DNA of 10,297 nucleotides from NCBI GenBank assembly GCA_964387935.1, contig CAYLZN010000214.1, positions 1-10,297 of the forward strand. Reading direction: 5' to 3'. Under the pieces are notes generated by a model, which saw nothing but the letters and a program-made list of their open reading frames with translations, was not told the origin of the DNA and did not search any database. Of the stretch, positions 1-7,012 are shown piece by piece. Each line of letters opens with the position of its first letter. The first letter of the stretch is position 1. The position numbers were made by a program, and so were the translations under genes. This stretch comes from CAYLZN01 sp964387935. Its GTDB lineage: Bacteria; Acidobacteriota; Vicinamibacteria; Vicinamibacterales; JAFNAJ01.

Positions 1-786
<786 letters not shown>

Positions 787-793
787 TCTATCG

Positions 794-800
794 TCACCTT
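794..800 (-). promoter_or_regulatory. Shine-Dalgarno site of the mutase gene
   Basis: Read on the minus strand this is AAGGTGA. It ends 7 nt before the ATG at 786 and 16 nt before the in-frame ATG at 777, so it favours the upstream start (MRDMPK...). I see no convincing -10/-35 pair for this gene in the 195-bp gap behind it, so its own promoter is unresolved. Confidence 0.6.
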
Positions 801-851
801 GACAGTGCCGGAACCCGCTGCTTGCAATCCGCCGCGTCTTCACGGCACCCC

Positions 852-959
852 ATGGACGACGCCCCCCGGCCTCCCGCCTCACTGGACCTGAGCGCGCACG
901 ATCGCCGGCTCCTCCGCTCACTCCGGATCGCCGCCGCCGAGGCCGCCGAAGTGGAGTGA
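852..959 (+). CDS. Candidate small protein, 35 residues, unknown function
   Basis: A short reading frame (ATG 852, TGA 957-959) lies in the gap between the mutase and enolase genes. It is divergent from the mutase and convergent with eno. The product starts MDDAPRPPASLDLSAHDRR, continues with LLRSLRIA and ends in a short acidic/Ala-rich tail (AAEAAEVE). By hand count 30 of 35 codons end in G or C, while second positions are much less GC-rich, which is the pattern of real genes in this genome. The central stretch DRRLLRSLRIA could be a short amphipathic helix and reads like a conserved motif, but I cannot name a family. Against it, no good ribosome binding site precedes the ATG and the length is within reach of chance. 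TCACTCC (918-924) and GGAGTGA (953-959) form an inverted repeat around its 3' part. A TTGACA hexamer at 799-804 lies upstream but lacks a good -10. Confidence 0.35.
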   Translation: MDDAPRPPASLDLSAHDRRLLRSLRIAAAEAAEVE

Positions 960-981
960 TCCGGACGCCGGCGCCGGGAGA

Positions 982-2292
982 TCAGCCGGCGAGCTGGCGG
1001 ATGGCCGCACGGCCGGCGTATCGCGCGTTGGCCCCGAGGGCCTCCTCGATCCGCAGCAACTGGTTGTACTTCGCGATGCGATCCGACCGGCTCGCCGATC
1101 CCGTCTTGATCTGGCCCGCCTCGGTGCCGACGGCGAGGTCGGCAATCGTCGTGTCTTCGGTCTCGCCGGAGCGGTGCGACACGATCGTCGTGTAGCCGGC
1201 CTTCCAGGCCATGGCCATGGCGTCGATCGTCTCGCTCACGGTGCCGATCTGGTTCAGCTTGATGAGAATCGAGTTGGTGATGCCCTTGTCGATGCCTTCG
1301 CGCAGGATGGACGCGTTGGTGACGAACAGGTCGTCGCCCACGAGCTGCACCTGCCTGCCGAGTTCGTCGGTGATGAGCTTCCAGCCGCGCCAGTCGCCCT
1401 CCGCCATGCCGTCCTCGATCGACACGATGGGGTACTGGCGCGCCCAGTCGGCCCAGAGGGCCACCATCTGCTCGCTCGTGCGCGTGCCTTCACCGGACTT
1501 CTTCAGCACGTAGGCCTTCGAAGCCTCGTCGTAGAACTCGCTGGCGGCCGGGTCGAGCGCGATGGACACGTCCTTGCCGGGTGTGAAGCCGGCCGCGGAG
1601 ATCGCCTGCAGGACGGACTCGATGGCGTCGCGGTTCGACGAGAGGCTCGGCGCGAACCCGCCCTCGTCGCCGACGCCCGTGGACAGGCCGCGCTTCTTCA
1701 GGATGCCGCGCAGCGCATGGAAGATCTCCACGCCCCACCGCAACGCCTCACGGAACGAGGGCGCGCCGAGCGGCATGACCATGAACTCCTGGAAGTCCAC
1801 GTTGCTGTCGGCGTGCGCGCCGCCGTTGAGGATGTTCATCATCGGGGCGGGCAGCAGCGTGCCCTTCGGTCCCGGCGCCACCGCGGCGCGCAGCGTCGCG
1901 AAGTGCTGGTAGAGCGGCACGCGCGCCAGCGAGGCCCCGGCGTGTGCCGTGGCCATCGACACGCCAAGGAGCGCGTTCGCGCCCAGGCGGCCCTTGTTCG
2001 GCGTGCCGTCGAGGGCCACGATGGCCGAATCCACCCCGCGCTGGTCCAGATCCTTGCCGACGAGCGCCCTGGCGATTTCACCGTTCACGTGACCGACGGC
2101 GGTGCGCACGCCCTTGCCGAGATACCGCGCCTTGTCGCCGTCGCGCAGTTCGAGGGCCTCGCGGGTGCCGGTGGAGGCGCCGGACGGGACCGCCGCCCGA
2201 CCAGTGGTGCCATCGGCCGTGACCTCGACTTCGACCGTGGGATTGCCGCGCGAGTCGAGGATCTCGCGGGCGTGCACGCGGGTGATCGTCAC
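982..2292 (-). CDS. eno: Enolase (phosphopyruvate hydratase)
   Basis: Catalyses the reversible dehydration of 2-phosphoglycerate to phosphoenolpyruvate in glycolysis and gluconeogenesis. It is a cytoplasmic, Mg-dependent enzyme. The 436-residue product is full length for the family. The N-terminal domain opens with ITRVHAREILDSRGNPTVEVEV and contains the mobile SGAST loop (Ser40). In the barrel I see GGAHADSNVDFQEFM (His160, Glu169), GDEGGFAP (catalytic Glu210), ALDPAASEFY (metal ligand Asp247), SIEDGMAEGDW (Glu293), LVGDDLFVTN (metal ligand Asp320), LIKLNQIGT (catalytic base Lys345), SHRSGETED (372-380) and GQIKTGS (Lys396). All expected catalytic and metal residues are present, so the enzyme should be active. 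Translation starts at GTG, supported by AGGAG 6 nt upstream. Only 27 bp separate it from the upstream glgC stop, so it is probably co-transcribed with glgC. Confidence 0.98.
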   Translation of the reverse strand: MTITRVHAREILDSRGNPTVEVEVTADGTTGRAAVPSGASTGTREALELRDGDKARYLGKGVRTAVGHVNGEIARALVGKDLDQRGVDSAIVALDGTPNKGRLGANALLGVSMATAHAGASLARVPLYQHFATLRAAVAPGPKGTLLPAPMMNILNGGAHADSNVDFQEFMVMPLGAPSFREALRWGVEIFHALRGILKKRGLSTGVGDEGGFAPSLSSNRDAIESVLQAISAAGFTPGKDVSIALDPAASEFYDEASKAYVLKKSGEGTRTSEQMVALWADWARQYPIVSIEDGMAEGDWRGWKLITDELGRQVQLVGDDLFVTNASILREGIDKGITNSILIKLNQIGTVSETIDAMAMAWKAGYTTIVSHRSGETEDTTIADLAVGTEAGQIKTGSASRSDRIAKYNQLLRIEEALGANARYAGRAAIRQLAG

Positions 2293-2298
2293 GATGAG

Positions 2299-2303
2299 CT
2301 CCT
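2299..2303 (-). promoter_or_regulatory. Shine-Dalgarno site of eno, supports a GTG start
   Basis: On the minus strand the sequence reads AGGAG followed by 6 nt and then GTGACGATCACC. This near-ideal site fixes the non-ATG start of eno at 2292. It lies in the 27-bp glgC-eno gap and leaves no room for a full separate promoter there. Confidence 0.75.
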
Positions 2304-2319
2304 GTCGATGAGGGATGGA

Positions 2320-3612
2320 CTAGTCAGGGCCGGGTGCCCCCCGGCGGTCGGCCTCCTGCTCGAACGCGAGCAGGTCCGCGGCCGGCTCCTGGATGAACGG
2401 GCTGTCGTCCTTCGTCACGACCACCACGCCCTTGTCGGTGACCGTGTGGCGCCGGGCGTCCTCCTCGGGGAAGAACCCGATGCACGCGGCCCGCGGGATG
2501 GTGACGTCGCGATCGACGATGACGCGGCGCAGTCGTGCGTGTCGTCCGACGCGCACGCCGGGCATCAGCATGCTCTCCTCGATGCGGGCGAAGCTGTGGA
2601 CGCGGACGTACGGGCAGAGGACGCTGCCGACCACGGTGGCGCCGGAGATGATGCACCCGGCGGAGATGATGGAGTCGAGGGCCTGCCCGCAGCGCCGGCC
2701 TTCATCGGCGAAGACGAACTTCGCCGGCGGCGCCTGCGGCTGGTAGGTGCGCAGCGGCCACTCGGGATCGTAGAGGTTGAACTCGGGGTTGACGTGACAC
2801 AGGTCGAGGTTCGCCTCGAAGTAGGCGTCCAGCGTGCCGATGTCCCGCCAGTACATGGCCGCCTTCTTGTTCTCGTCGCTGAAGTGATAGGCGTAGACCG
2901 GCACGCGCCCGATGAGCGCGGGGATGATGTCCTTCCCGAAGTCGTGGCTCGTCGGCTGCTGGGCATCCTCGCGCAGGGCGTCGATGAGCGTGCGTGCCTC
3001 GAAGATGTAGATCCCCATGGAGGCGAGGGCCACGCCCGGGTGGCCCGGCAGGGGCGCCGGACGGGCCGGCTTCTCCTGGAACCCCGTGACCCGTCCCGAG
3101 ACATCGGTCTGCAGGATGCCGAACCGGGTCGCTTCCTCGAGCGGGACGTCGAGCGCGGCAATGGTCGCCGCGGCCCCGCACGTCAGGTGCGCCCGCAGCA
3201 TCCGGCCGTAGTCCATCTTGTAGACATGGTCGCCGGACAGCACCACGATGTGCTTGGGATCTTCCCGGAGCAGGGAGTAGAGGTTCTGATACACGGCGTC
3301 GGCGGTGCCCAGGTACCAGTGCTCACCCACGCGCTTCTGGGGTGGCAGAATCTCGATGAACTCCCCCAGTTCTTCGGCGACGACATTCCAGCCCATCCGA
3401 ATATGACGGTTGAGGGAAAGCGACTTGTACTGGGTGGCGATGAAGATCTTGCGCAGCCCGGAATTGATGCAGTTGCTCAGGGTGAAGTCGATGATCCGGT
3501 ACGGCCCGCCGAAGTACACGGCGGGCTTGGCCCGCTCCCGGGTGAGCGGAAACAGACGCTCACCAGCGCCACCGGCGAGCACGATGACCAGCGTATCGTC
3601 GAATTGGGCCAT
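2320..3612 (-). CDS. glgC: Glucose-1-phosphate adenylyltransferase (ADP-glucose pyrophosphorylase)
   Basis: Makes ADP-glucose and pyrophosphate from ATP and glucose-1-phosphate, the committed and usually allosterically controlled step of bacterial glycogen synthesis. The product has 430 residues, almost the same as E. coli GlgC (431). The N-terminal nucleotidyltransferase domain shows LAGGAGERLFPLTRERAKPAV (12-32), FGGPYRIIDFTLSNCINSG (34-52), WYLGTADAVYQN (99-110), SGDHVYKMDY with catalytic Asp128, FQEKP with glucose-1-P-binding Lys181, SMGIYIF (198-204), HDFGKDIIP (223-231) and YWRDIGTLDAYF (254-265). The C-terminal part (about 310-400) is a left-handed beta-helix with hexapeptide-like repeats. 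The position matching E. coli activator-site Lys39 is Glu26 here, so control by fructose-1,6-bisphosphate may differ. The glycogen synthase and branching-enzyme genes are not in the window. The ATG at 3612 has no strong Shine-Dalgarno sequence but sits right before the conserved N-terminus. An extended -10 lies just upstream. Confidence 0.97.
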   Translation of the reverse strand: MAQFDDTLVIVLAGGAGERLFPLTRERAKPAVYFGGPYRIIDFTLSNCINSGLRKIFIATQYKSLSLNRHIRMGWNVVAEELGEFIEILPPQKRVGEHWYLGTADAVYQNLYSLLREDPKHIVVLSGDHVYKMDYGRMLRAHLTCGAAATIAALDVPLEEATRFGILQTDVSGRVTGFQEKPARPAPLPGHPGVALASMGIYIFEARTLIDALREDAQQPTSHDFGKDIIPALIGRVPVYAYHFSDENKKAAMYWRDIGTLDAYFEANLDLCHVNPEFNLYDPEWPLRTYQPQAPPAKFVFADEGRRCGQALDSIISAGCIISGATVVGSVLCPYVRVHSFARIEESMLMPGVRVGRHARLRRVIVDRDVTIPRAACIGFFPEEDARRHTVTDKGVVVVTKDDSPFIQEPAADLLAFEQEADRRGAPGPD

Positions 3613-3645
3613 GCCAAGGGCAGAGCGTGGGGGCCTGCTCGGCGG

Positions 3646-3654
3646 ATGATAGCA
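3646..3654 (-). promoter_or_regulatory. Possible extended -10 promoter of glgC-eno
   Basis: The minus strand reads TGCTATCAT, an extended -10 (TGn followed by TATCAT) whose predicted start point leaves a leader of about 27 nt before the glgC ATG. No good -35 hexamer lies 16-18 bp upstream, which fits an extended -10 promoter but also weakens the call. Confidence 0.35.
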
Positions 3655-3701
3655 CGGACATCGGGCCGACTCCGGACGCCAACCTCCCCAGGATCAATCG
3701 T

Positions 3702-3730
3702 TTGACTTGCCTCAGGCCGTTGCCTATGAT
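3702..3730 (+). promoter_or_regulatory. Sigma70-type promoter for the envelope gene pair
   Basis: TTGACT (3702-3707), a 17-bp spacer and TATGAT (3725-3730) together make a near-consensus housekeeping promoter. Transcription would begin near 3737 and give a leader of roughly 36 nt to the ATG at 3773. It lies in the only divergent intergenic region between the two halves of the window, exactly where a promoter for the plus-strand genes is needed. Confidence 0.7.
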
Positions 3731-3760
3731 CGGGGTGGTATTCTGTCGTGACCCCCAGCC

Positions 3761-3765
3761 GAGGA
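3761..3765 (+). promoter_or_regulatory. Shine-Dalgarno site of the secreted protein gene
   Basis: GAGGA lies 7 nt before the ATG at 3773. It supports the first of two adjacent ATG codons (3773 and 3776) as the start. Confidence 0.6.
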
Positions 3766-3772
3766 TGTCTTC

Positions 3773-4882
3773 ATGATGAAAGGTAAGAGACAGGTCCTGA
3801 CGGGTCTCGTGTGCGCGCTGGCAGTGGCCGGTCTCGCGTGGCCCGTCGACGCCCAGAGCAAAGACGAGAAGAAGCGTCAGAAGGAGCTGCAGGAAGCGCT
3901 GCAGCGCGAGGCGCGACCGGTCCTGATCGTCACCGATCAGCAGCAGAGAGCCCAGGGAGCCGGCGACGCGCAGGTGTTCATCGTCAATCCCAAGGAAAAC
4001 GACCTGACGAAGGCCGTGACGCCGGGCGCGGCCGTTGACGCGAAGGCCGTGACGTTCCGACACGACATGATGAAGGCCGCCGACGGCAAGGTGTACGTGC
4101 CCTATACCGTGGAGTTCCCGGCCAGCGCCTTCACGTCGCCCGTGTCGGTGTACATCCGCGTCGTGCCGAAGGGCGAGCTGCCGCCGGCGCCGGACAAGAA
4201 GGACGGCCGGTATACGTTCGAGGACTACTACACGACGGAGCCGAAGCCCGGGACCGGACCGTCGGCTCGCATCACCCGCGCGTTCGCGGCGCCGCCCGGA
4301 GAGTACGACGTGTACTTCGGCCTGCGCGCCCGCGCAGCCGACGCGAAGAAGTCCAAAGACGAGCCCGTGTCCGTGCTGATGTTCAAGCCGACCGCGAGTC
4401 TGCCGAACTTCTGGAGCGGCGACCTGACGACCAGCACCATCGTCGTCACGAGCAAGGTCGACACCATTCAGGGACAGGTCTCGCCGGAGGCGCAGCGCGA
4501 GCGGCCGTACCTGTTCGGACAGACGGAGTTCGTGCCTTCGCCCGACAACAAGTTCAAGAAGACCGACGAACTGTCGGTGGTCTTCCAGATCTACAATCCG
4601 GCGCTCGACGCCGGGAAGCCCAACGTCCAGATTGATTACACCTTCCACGCGCGCCAGGCCGAAGGCGAGAAGTACTTCAACAAGACCAACGCGCAACAGT
4701 TGAACGGGCAGACCTTGCCGCCGAACTTCGATGTCGCCGTGACGCAGATGCTGCCGGGAGGCCAGTCCGTCCCGCTCGGGTCCTTCCCGCCCGGTGACTA
4801 CCGGATGGAGATCAAAGTCACCGACAACGTGGCGAAGAAGACGATTACACGGGACGTGCTGTTCTCCGTGCTCGGCGGGTGA
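3773..4882 (+). CDS. Secreted beta-domain protein of unknown function (369 aa)
   Basis: The function is not known. The N-terminus is a clear Sec signal peptide: basic MMKGKRQ, hydrophobic VLTGLVCALAVAGLAW, and likely cleavage after VDA at residue 27. There is no lipobox at that site, so the mature protein is predicted to be soluble in the periplasm or loosely envelope-bound. A short charged, probably helical stretch (29-48) follows. The rest looks like two beta-sandwich-like units. The first is around residues 65-205 (VYVPYTVEFPASAF, VSVYIRVVPKGELP, PPGEYDVYFGLRA). The second is around 240-369 (DELSVVFQIYNPALD, VQIDYTFHAR, PPGDYRMEIKVTD, TITRDVLFSV). The patterns 'xxVxFQIYN' and 'PPGxYRxEIKVTD' resemble the C-terminal domains of acidobacterial GWxTD-domain proteins, but no GWxTD motif itself is present. 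It has its own promoter and ribosome binding site, and an outer-membrane barrel gene follows 20 bp downstream, so a joint envelope role is likely. Confidence 0.8.
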   Translation: MMKGKRQVLTGLVCALAVAGLAWPVDAQSKDEKKRQKELQEALQREARPVLIVTDQQQRAQGAGDAQVFIVNPKENDLTKAVTPGAAVDAKAVTFRHDMMKAADGKVYVPYTVEFPASAFTSPVSVYIRVVPKGELPPAPDKKDGRYTFEDYYTTEPKPGTGPSARITRAFAAPPGEYDVYFGLRARAADAKKSKDEPVSVLMFKPTASLPNFWSGDLTTSTIVVTSKVDTIQGQVSPEAQRERPYLFGQTEFVPSPDNKFKKTDELSVVFQIYNPALDAGKPNVQIDYTFHARQAEGEKYFNKTNAQQLNGQTLPPNFDVAVTQMLPGGQSVPLGSFPPGDYRMEIKVTDNVAKKTITRDVLFSVLGG

Positions 4883-4902
4883 GGAAACCGCCAGGGACCT
4901 CC

Positions 4903-6807
4903 ATGAACCGAACGCCGCGCGTCTGGTCGGGGCTGGTCGTCGCCGTGGTGGGCGGCGTGTGCCTGCCCGCGGCTCATGCGCAGGTGCCGGCGTCCCTGTT
5001 GCCGACGCGGACGTTCGAGGCGCCTCTGGTTCGGGCGTCTCACGTCAGCGGCCGGCTGGAGGGCACGGTCGTGGACGAGCAGGGCCTGCCCCTGCCCGGT
5101 GCCGCCGTGACGGCTCAGGGCGTCCAGCTCAAGTTCGCCATGGCCGATCGGCAGGGGCGGTTCGTGTTCGAATCGCTCCCGGTCGGCCCGTACCTCGTGC
5201 GCGTTCACATGCCGGGCTTCACGGCGTCGAAGCGCGAACTGGTGGACGTACAGCCGGCGAGGTCCGTGCTGCGACAGTTCCAGTTGGTCCGTGCTGCCGT
5301 GGTGCCGGTGCCACAGCGTCCGATCCTGGCCGCGTCGCTCGGCGGCGAACAGCCGGTGCTCGATGCAGGTGCCGAAGCCGTGCAGCCGGGCGAGGGCGTC
5401 GATCACGGCGATACCCCAACGGCGTGGCGGGTGCGCCACCTCAAGCGATCGGTCCTCCGCGAGACCGAACACGCAGCCGCTGAGGTGGACGAGGCCCCGG
5501 GCGCGACGGGCGCCACTGCGCCGTGGGCTGTGCAGTACGGCGCCAACCCGTCGTTCTCGGACGGGCTGCCGTTCGATACCCGCGTACAGTTGCTCACGAT
5601 CAACGCGTTCGACAGCCCGGTGGAGCTCTTTTCCGGCAGCCGCGTGCCCAACAGCGTGGCGTACGTCGAGGTCTCCGCCCCGATGGGCGAGGCCCTCTGG
5701 GCCGTCCAGGGGGCGTTCGCCCAGGGCCCCATCGCGTCATGGGTGCTCGGCGGCTCGTACGTCGCGACCGTCGGCCGGGCGCATCATGTCGATGTCGGCA
5801 TGTCCTACGCGGCGCAACGGTTCGACGCCGGGAGCCCGCTGGCGTACATCGACGTGTCGGAACCGAACCGCACCGTCGGGGCGTTCCGCGTGGCCGACCG
5901 GTGGCGCCTGACACCGGCGATGGACGTCACGTTGGCCACACGGTACGCCCACTACGGGTACCTCCAGGATCCGGGCTTGTGGAGCCCGCGCGTGCAATTG
6001 AGCTGGAAGGCCGGTGCCCGGGAGACGCTGTGGGCGTCGGTGTCCCAGGAGATGCTGGCGCCAGGTGCCGAGGAGTTCGTGCCCTCGACGCTCGGAGGGC
6101 TGTGGATGCCTCCGCAGCGCACCTTCTCCGCCCTCGTTCCCACCCAGGGACTTCGTGCGGCCCGCACCCGTCAGGTCGAGGCCGGATTCGATCGCGAAGT
6201 GGCGTCCTTCGTGCTTTCTGCCCGTGGATTCCGGCAGGTGACGCGGGATCAGGTGCTCACCGCCTTCGGGCTCCAGGTACCCGACCGCATGCGGGCGGAT
6301 CTGGGCCACTCCTTCGCGGCGTCGGCCGGGGATGTCGATGCGTTCGGCTGGGCGGTCGCCATGGCGCGCCCGGTGGCCTCGCGCATCCGCGGGTCGGTGG
6401 AATACAGTCTGACCCACGCCAACTGGGTCGCGGCGCCCACCGACGCGATCTACTCCGCCTTCTCCCGTTCGGCCGTGCGGGCCTCGCAGGAGCGGATCCA
6501 CGACGTGTCCACGTCGGTTGAAACGAACATCCCTGAGACCGCCACCCGCGTCTACGCCGTCTACCGCCTCAACTCGGCCTACTCCCGGGGTGACAGCCTC
6601 GAGAGCCTGCCAGGCTTCGCCGGCCGGTTCGACGTGCAGGTGAACCAGCGTCTCCCGTTCGTGCCGGTCGGGGACGCGGAGTGGGAGGTTCTCGTGGCCG
6701 TCCGGAACATGTTCCGGGATCCGCTCGACGGCACTTCGGTCTATGACGAACTGCTCGTCATCCGCCCGCCCAAGCGCATCGTCGGCGGTCTGGTCGTCAG
6801 GTTCTAG
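4903..6807 (+). CDS. Outer-membrane beta-barrel protein with N-terminal CarboxypepD_reg-like domain (TonB-receptor-like, no plug seen)
   Basis: The 634-residue product starts with a signal peptide (MNRTPRVW, hydrophobic core, AHA cleavage at residue 26). Residues 50-127 form a carboxypeptidase-regulatory-like beta domain: LEGTVVDEQGLPLPGAAV, DRQGRFVFESLPVGPYLVRV and MPGFTASKRELVDV. A low-complexity linker (about 130-205) leads to an alternating beta-strand region (about 240-634) that ends VVRF. The terminal Phe after alternating hydrophobics is the usual outer-membrane barrel insertion signal. This is the style of acidobacterial TonB-dependent-receptor-like proteins, but it is short and shows no plug domain or TonB box, so active TonB-driven uptake is doubtful; an adhesive, scaffold or passive-channel role is equally possible. 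An in-frame GTG at 4879 overlaps the previous stop. The ATG at 4903 is preferred because AGGGA lies just upstream and a clean signal peptide begins there. It is probably co-transcribed with the gene 20 bp upstream. Confidence 0.8.
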   Translation: MNRTPRVWSGLVVAVVGGVCLPAAHAQVPASLLPTRTFEAPLVRASHVSGRLEGTVVDEQGLPLPGAAVTAQGVQLKFAMADRQGRFVFESLPVGPYLVRVHMPGFTASKRELVDVQPARSVLRQFQLVRAAVVPVPQRPILAASLGGEQPVLDAGAEAVQPGEGVDHGDTPTAWRVRHLKRSVLRETEHAAAEVDEAPGATGATAPWAVQYGANPSFSDGLPFDTRVQLLTINAFDSPVELFSGSRVPNSVAYVEVSAPMGEALWAVQGAFAQGPIASWVLGGSYVATVGRAHHVDVGMSYAAQRFDAGSPLAYIDVSEPNRTVGAFRVADRWRLTPAMDVTLATRYAHYGYLQDPGLWSPRVQLSWKAGARETLWASVSQEMLAPGAEEFVPSTLGGLWMPPQRTFSALVPTQGLRAARTRQVEAGFDREVASFVLSARGFRQVTRDQVLTAFGLQVPDRMRADLGHSFAASAGDVDAFGWAVAMARPVASRIRGSVEYSLTHANWVAAPTDAIYSAFSRSAVRASQERIHDVSTSVETNIPETATRVYAVYRLNSAYSRGDSLESLPGFAGRFDVQVNQRLPFVPVGDAEWEVLVAVRNMFRDPLDGTSVYDELLVIRPPKRIVGGLVVRF

Positions 6808-7012
6808 GCACCCACAAAACCGGTCTCCTGATCCGAGGTTTTGGATCGGGAATTCGGGCCTTTGGTCCCGCGACCCTTCGAGGGCGGGGTCCTGCGGTGG
6901 AAATCACTGATTCTGCGCAAGTAAGCCGGCCATGAGGCGCTCGTCGGAGGCACACCGTTTGCTATCGGGTTCTGGTAGCGGACGTGTGTCTTCGCACGCA
7001 CCGCACCCGGCC
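6808..7012. other. Gap between barrel gene and kinase gene
   Basis: About 205 bp with no supported gene. The first 80 bp are rich in inverted repeats and may terminate or attenuate transcription from the barrel gene. An in-frame ATG at 6932 would extend the kinase, but codons 6932-7012 use AGG, GCA, CGT, CTA, GGT and TCT freely, unlike the G/C-ending codons of the gene body. I therefore read this stretch as untranslated. The 11-mer CCGGCCATGAG occurs at both candidate starts (ATG 6932 and ATG 7013). I find no strong promoter; TGCTATCGG at 6960-6968 is only a weak extended -10 resemblance. Confidence 0.5.
6816..6884. terminator. Cluster of three short hairpins, possible transcription terminator
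   Basis: Three inverted repeats follow one another after the barrel stop. First, AAAACC (6816-6821) pairs with GGTTTT (6837-6842), extendable by GG/CC with a 2-nt bulge; GATCC/GGATC (6830-6834, 6843-6847) competes with it. Second, CGGGCC (6855-6860) pairs with GGtCCCG (6864-6870), with a TTT loop and one bulged T. Third, CCCT/AGGG (6874-6877, 6881-6884) flanks a TCG loop. The first has the A-tract/T-tract form of an intrinsic terminator, though its T run is only four long. Strength and direction are not established. Confidence 0.35.

Noticed and set aside
799..827. TTGACA at 799-804 as a full promoter for the small plus-strand frame
   Set aside because: The hexamer at the right distance (TTGCAA, 822-827) is a poor -10, and TTGACA overlaps the mutase ribosome binding site on the other strand.
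918..959. TCACTCC/GGAGTGA inverted repeat as a terminator of eno
   Set aside because: The arms are only 7 bp with a 28-nt loop and there is no T run on the minus-strand side. It may just reflect GC-rich sequence at the end of the candidate small gene.
1174..3705. 843-residue open frame on the plus strand, opposite eno and glgC
   Set aside because: It is fully antisense to two unmistakable enzymes with intact catalytic motifs. Its product is rich in Arg, Gly, Ala, Val, Asp and His, as expected when high third-position GC removes stops from the opposite strand.
3560..4696. 378-residue minus-strand frame opposite the secreted protein
   Set aside because: It runs through the divergent promoter region and into the glgC start and has no recognisable motif. 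The plus-strand gene has a promoter, ribosome binding site and signal peptide.
6895..6920. Possible sigma54 (-24/-12) promoter before the kinase
   Set aside because: The GG and GC dinucleotides around TGGAAATCACTGATTCTGC are about 14 nt apart instead of the required 10, so it does not match the sigma54 pattern.
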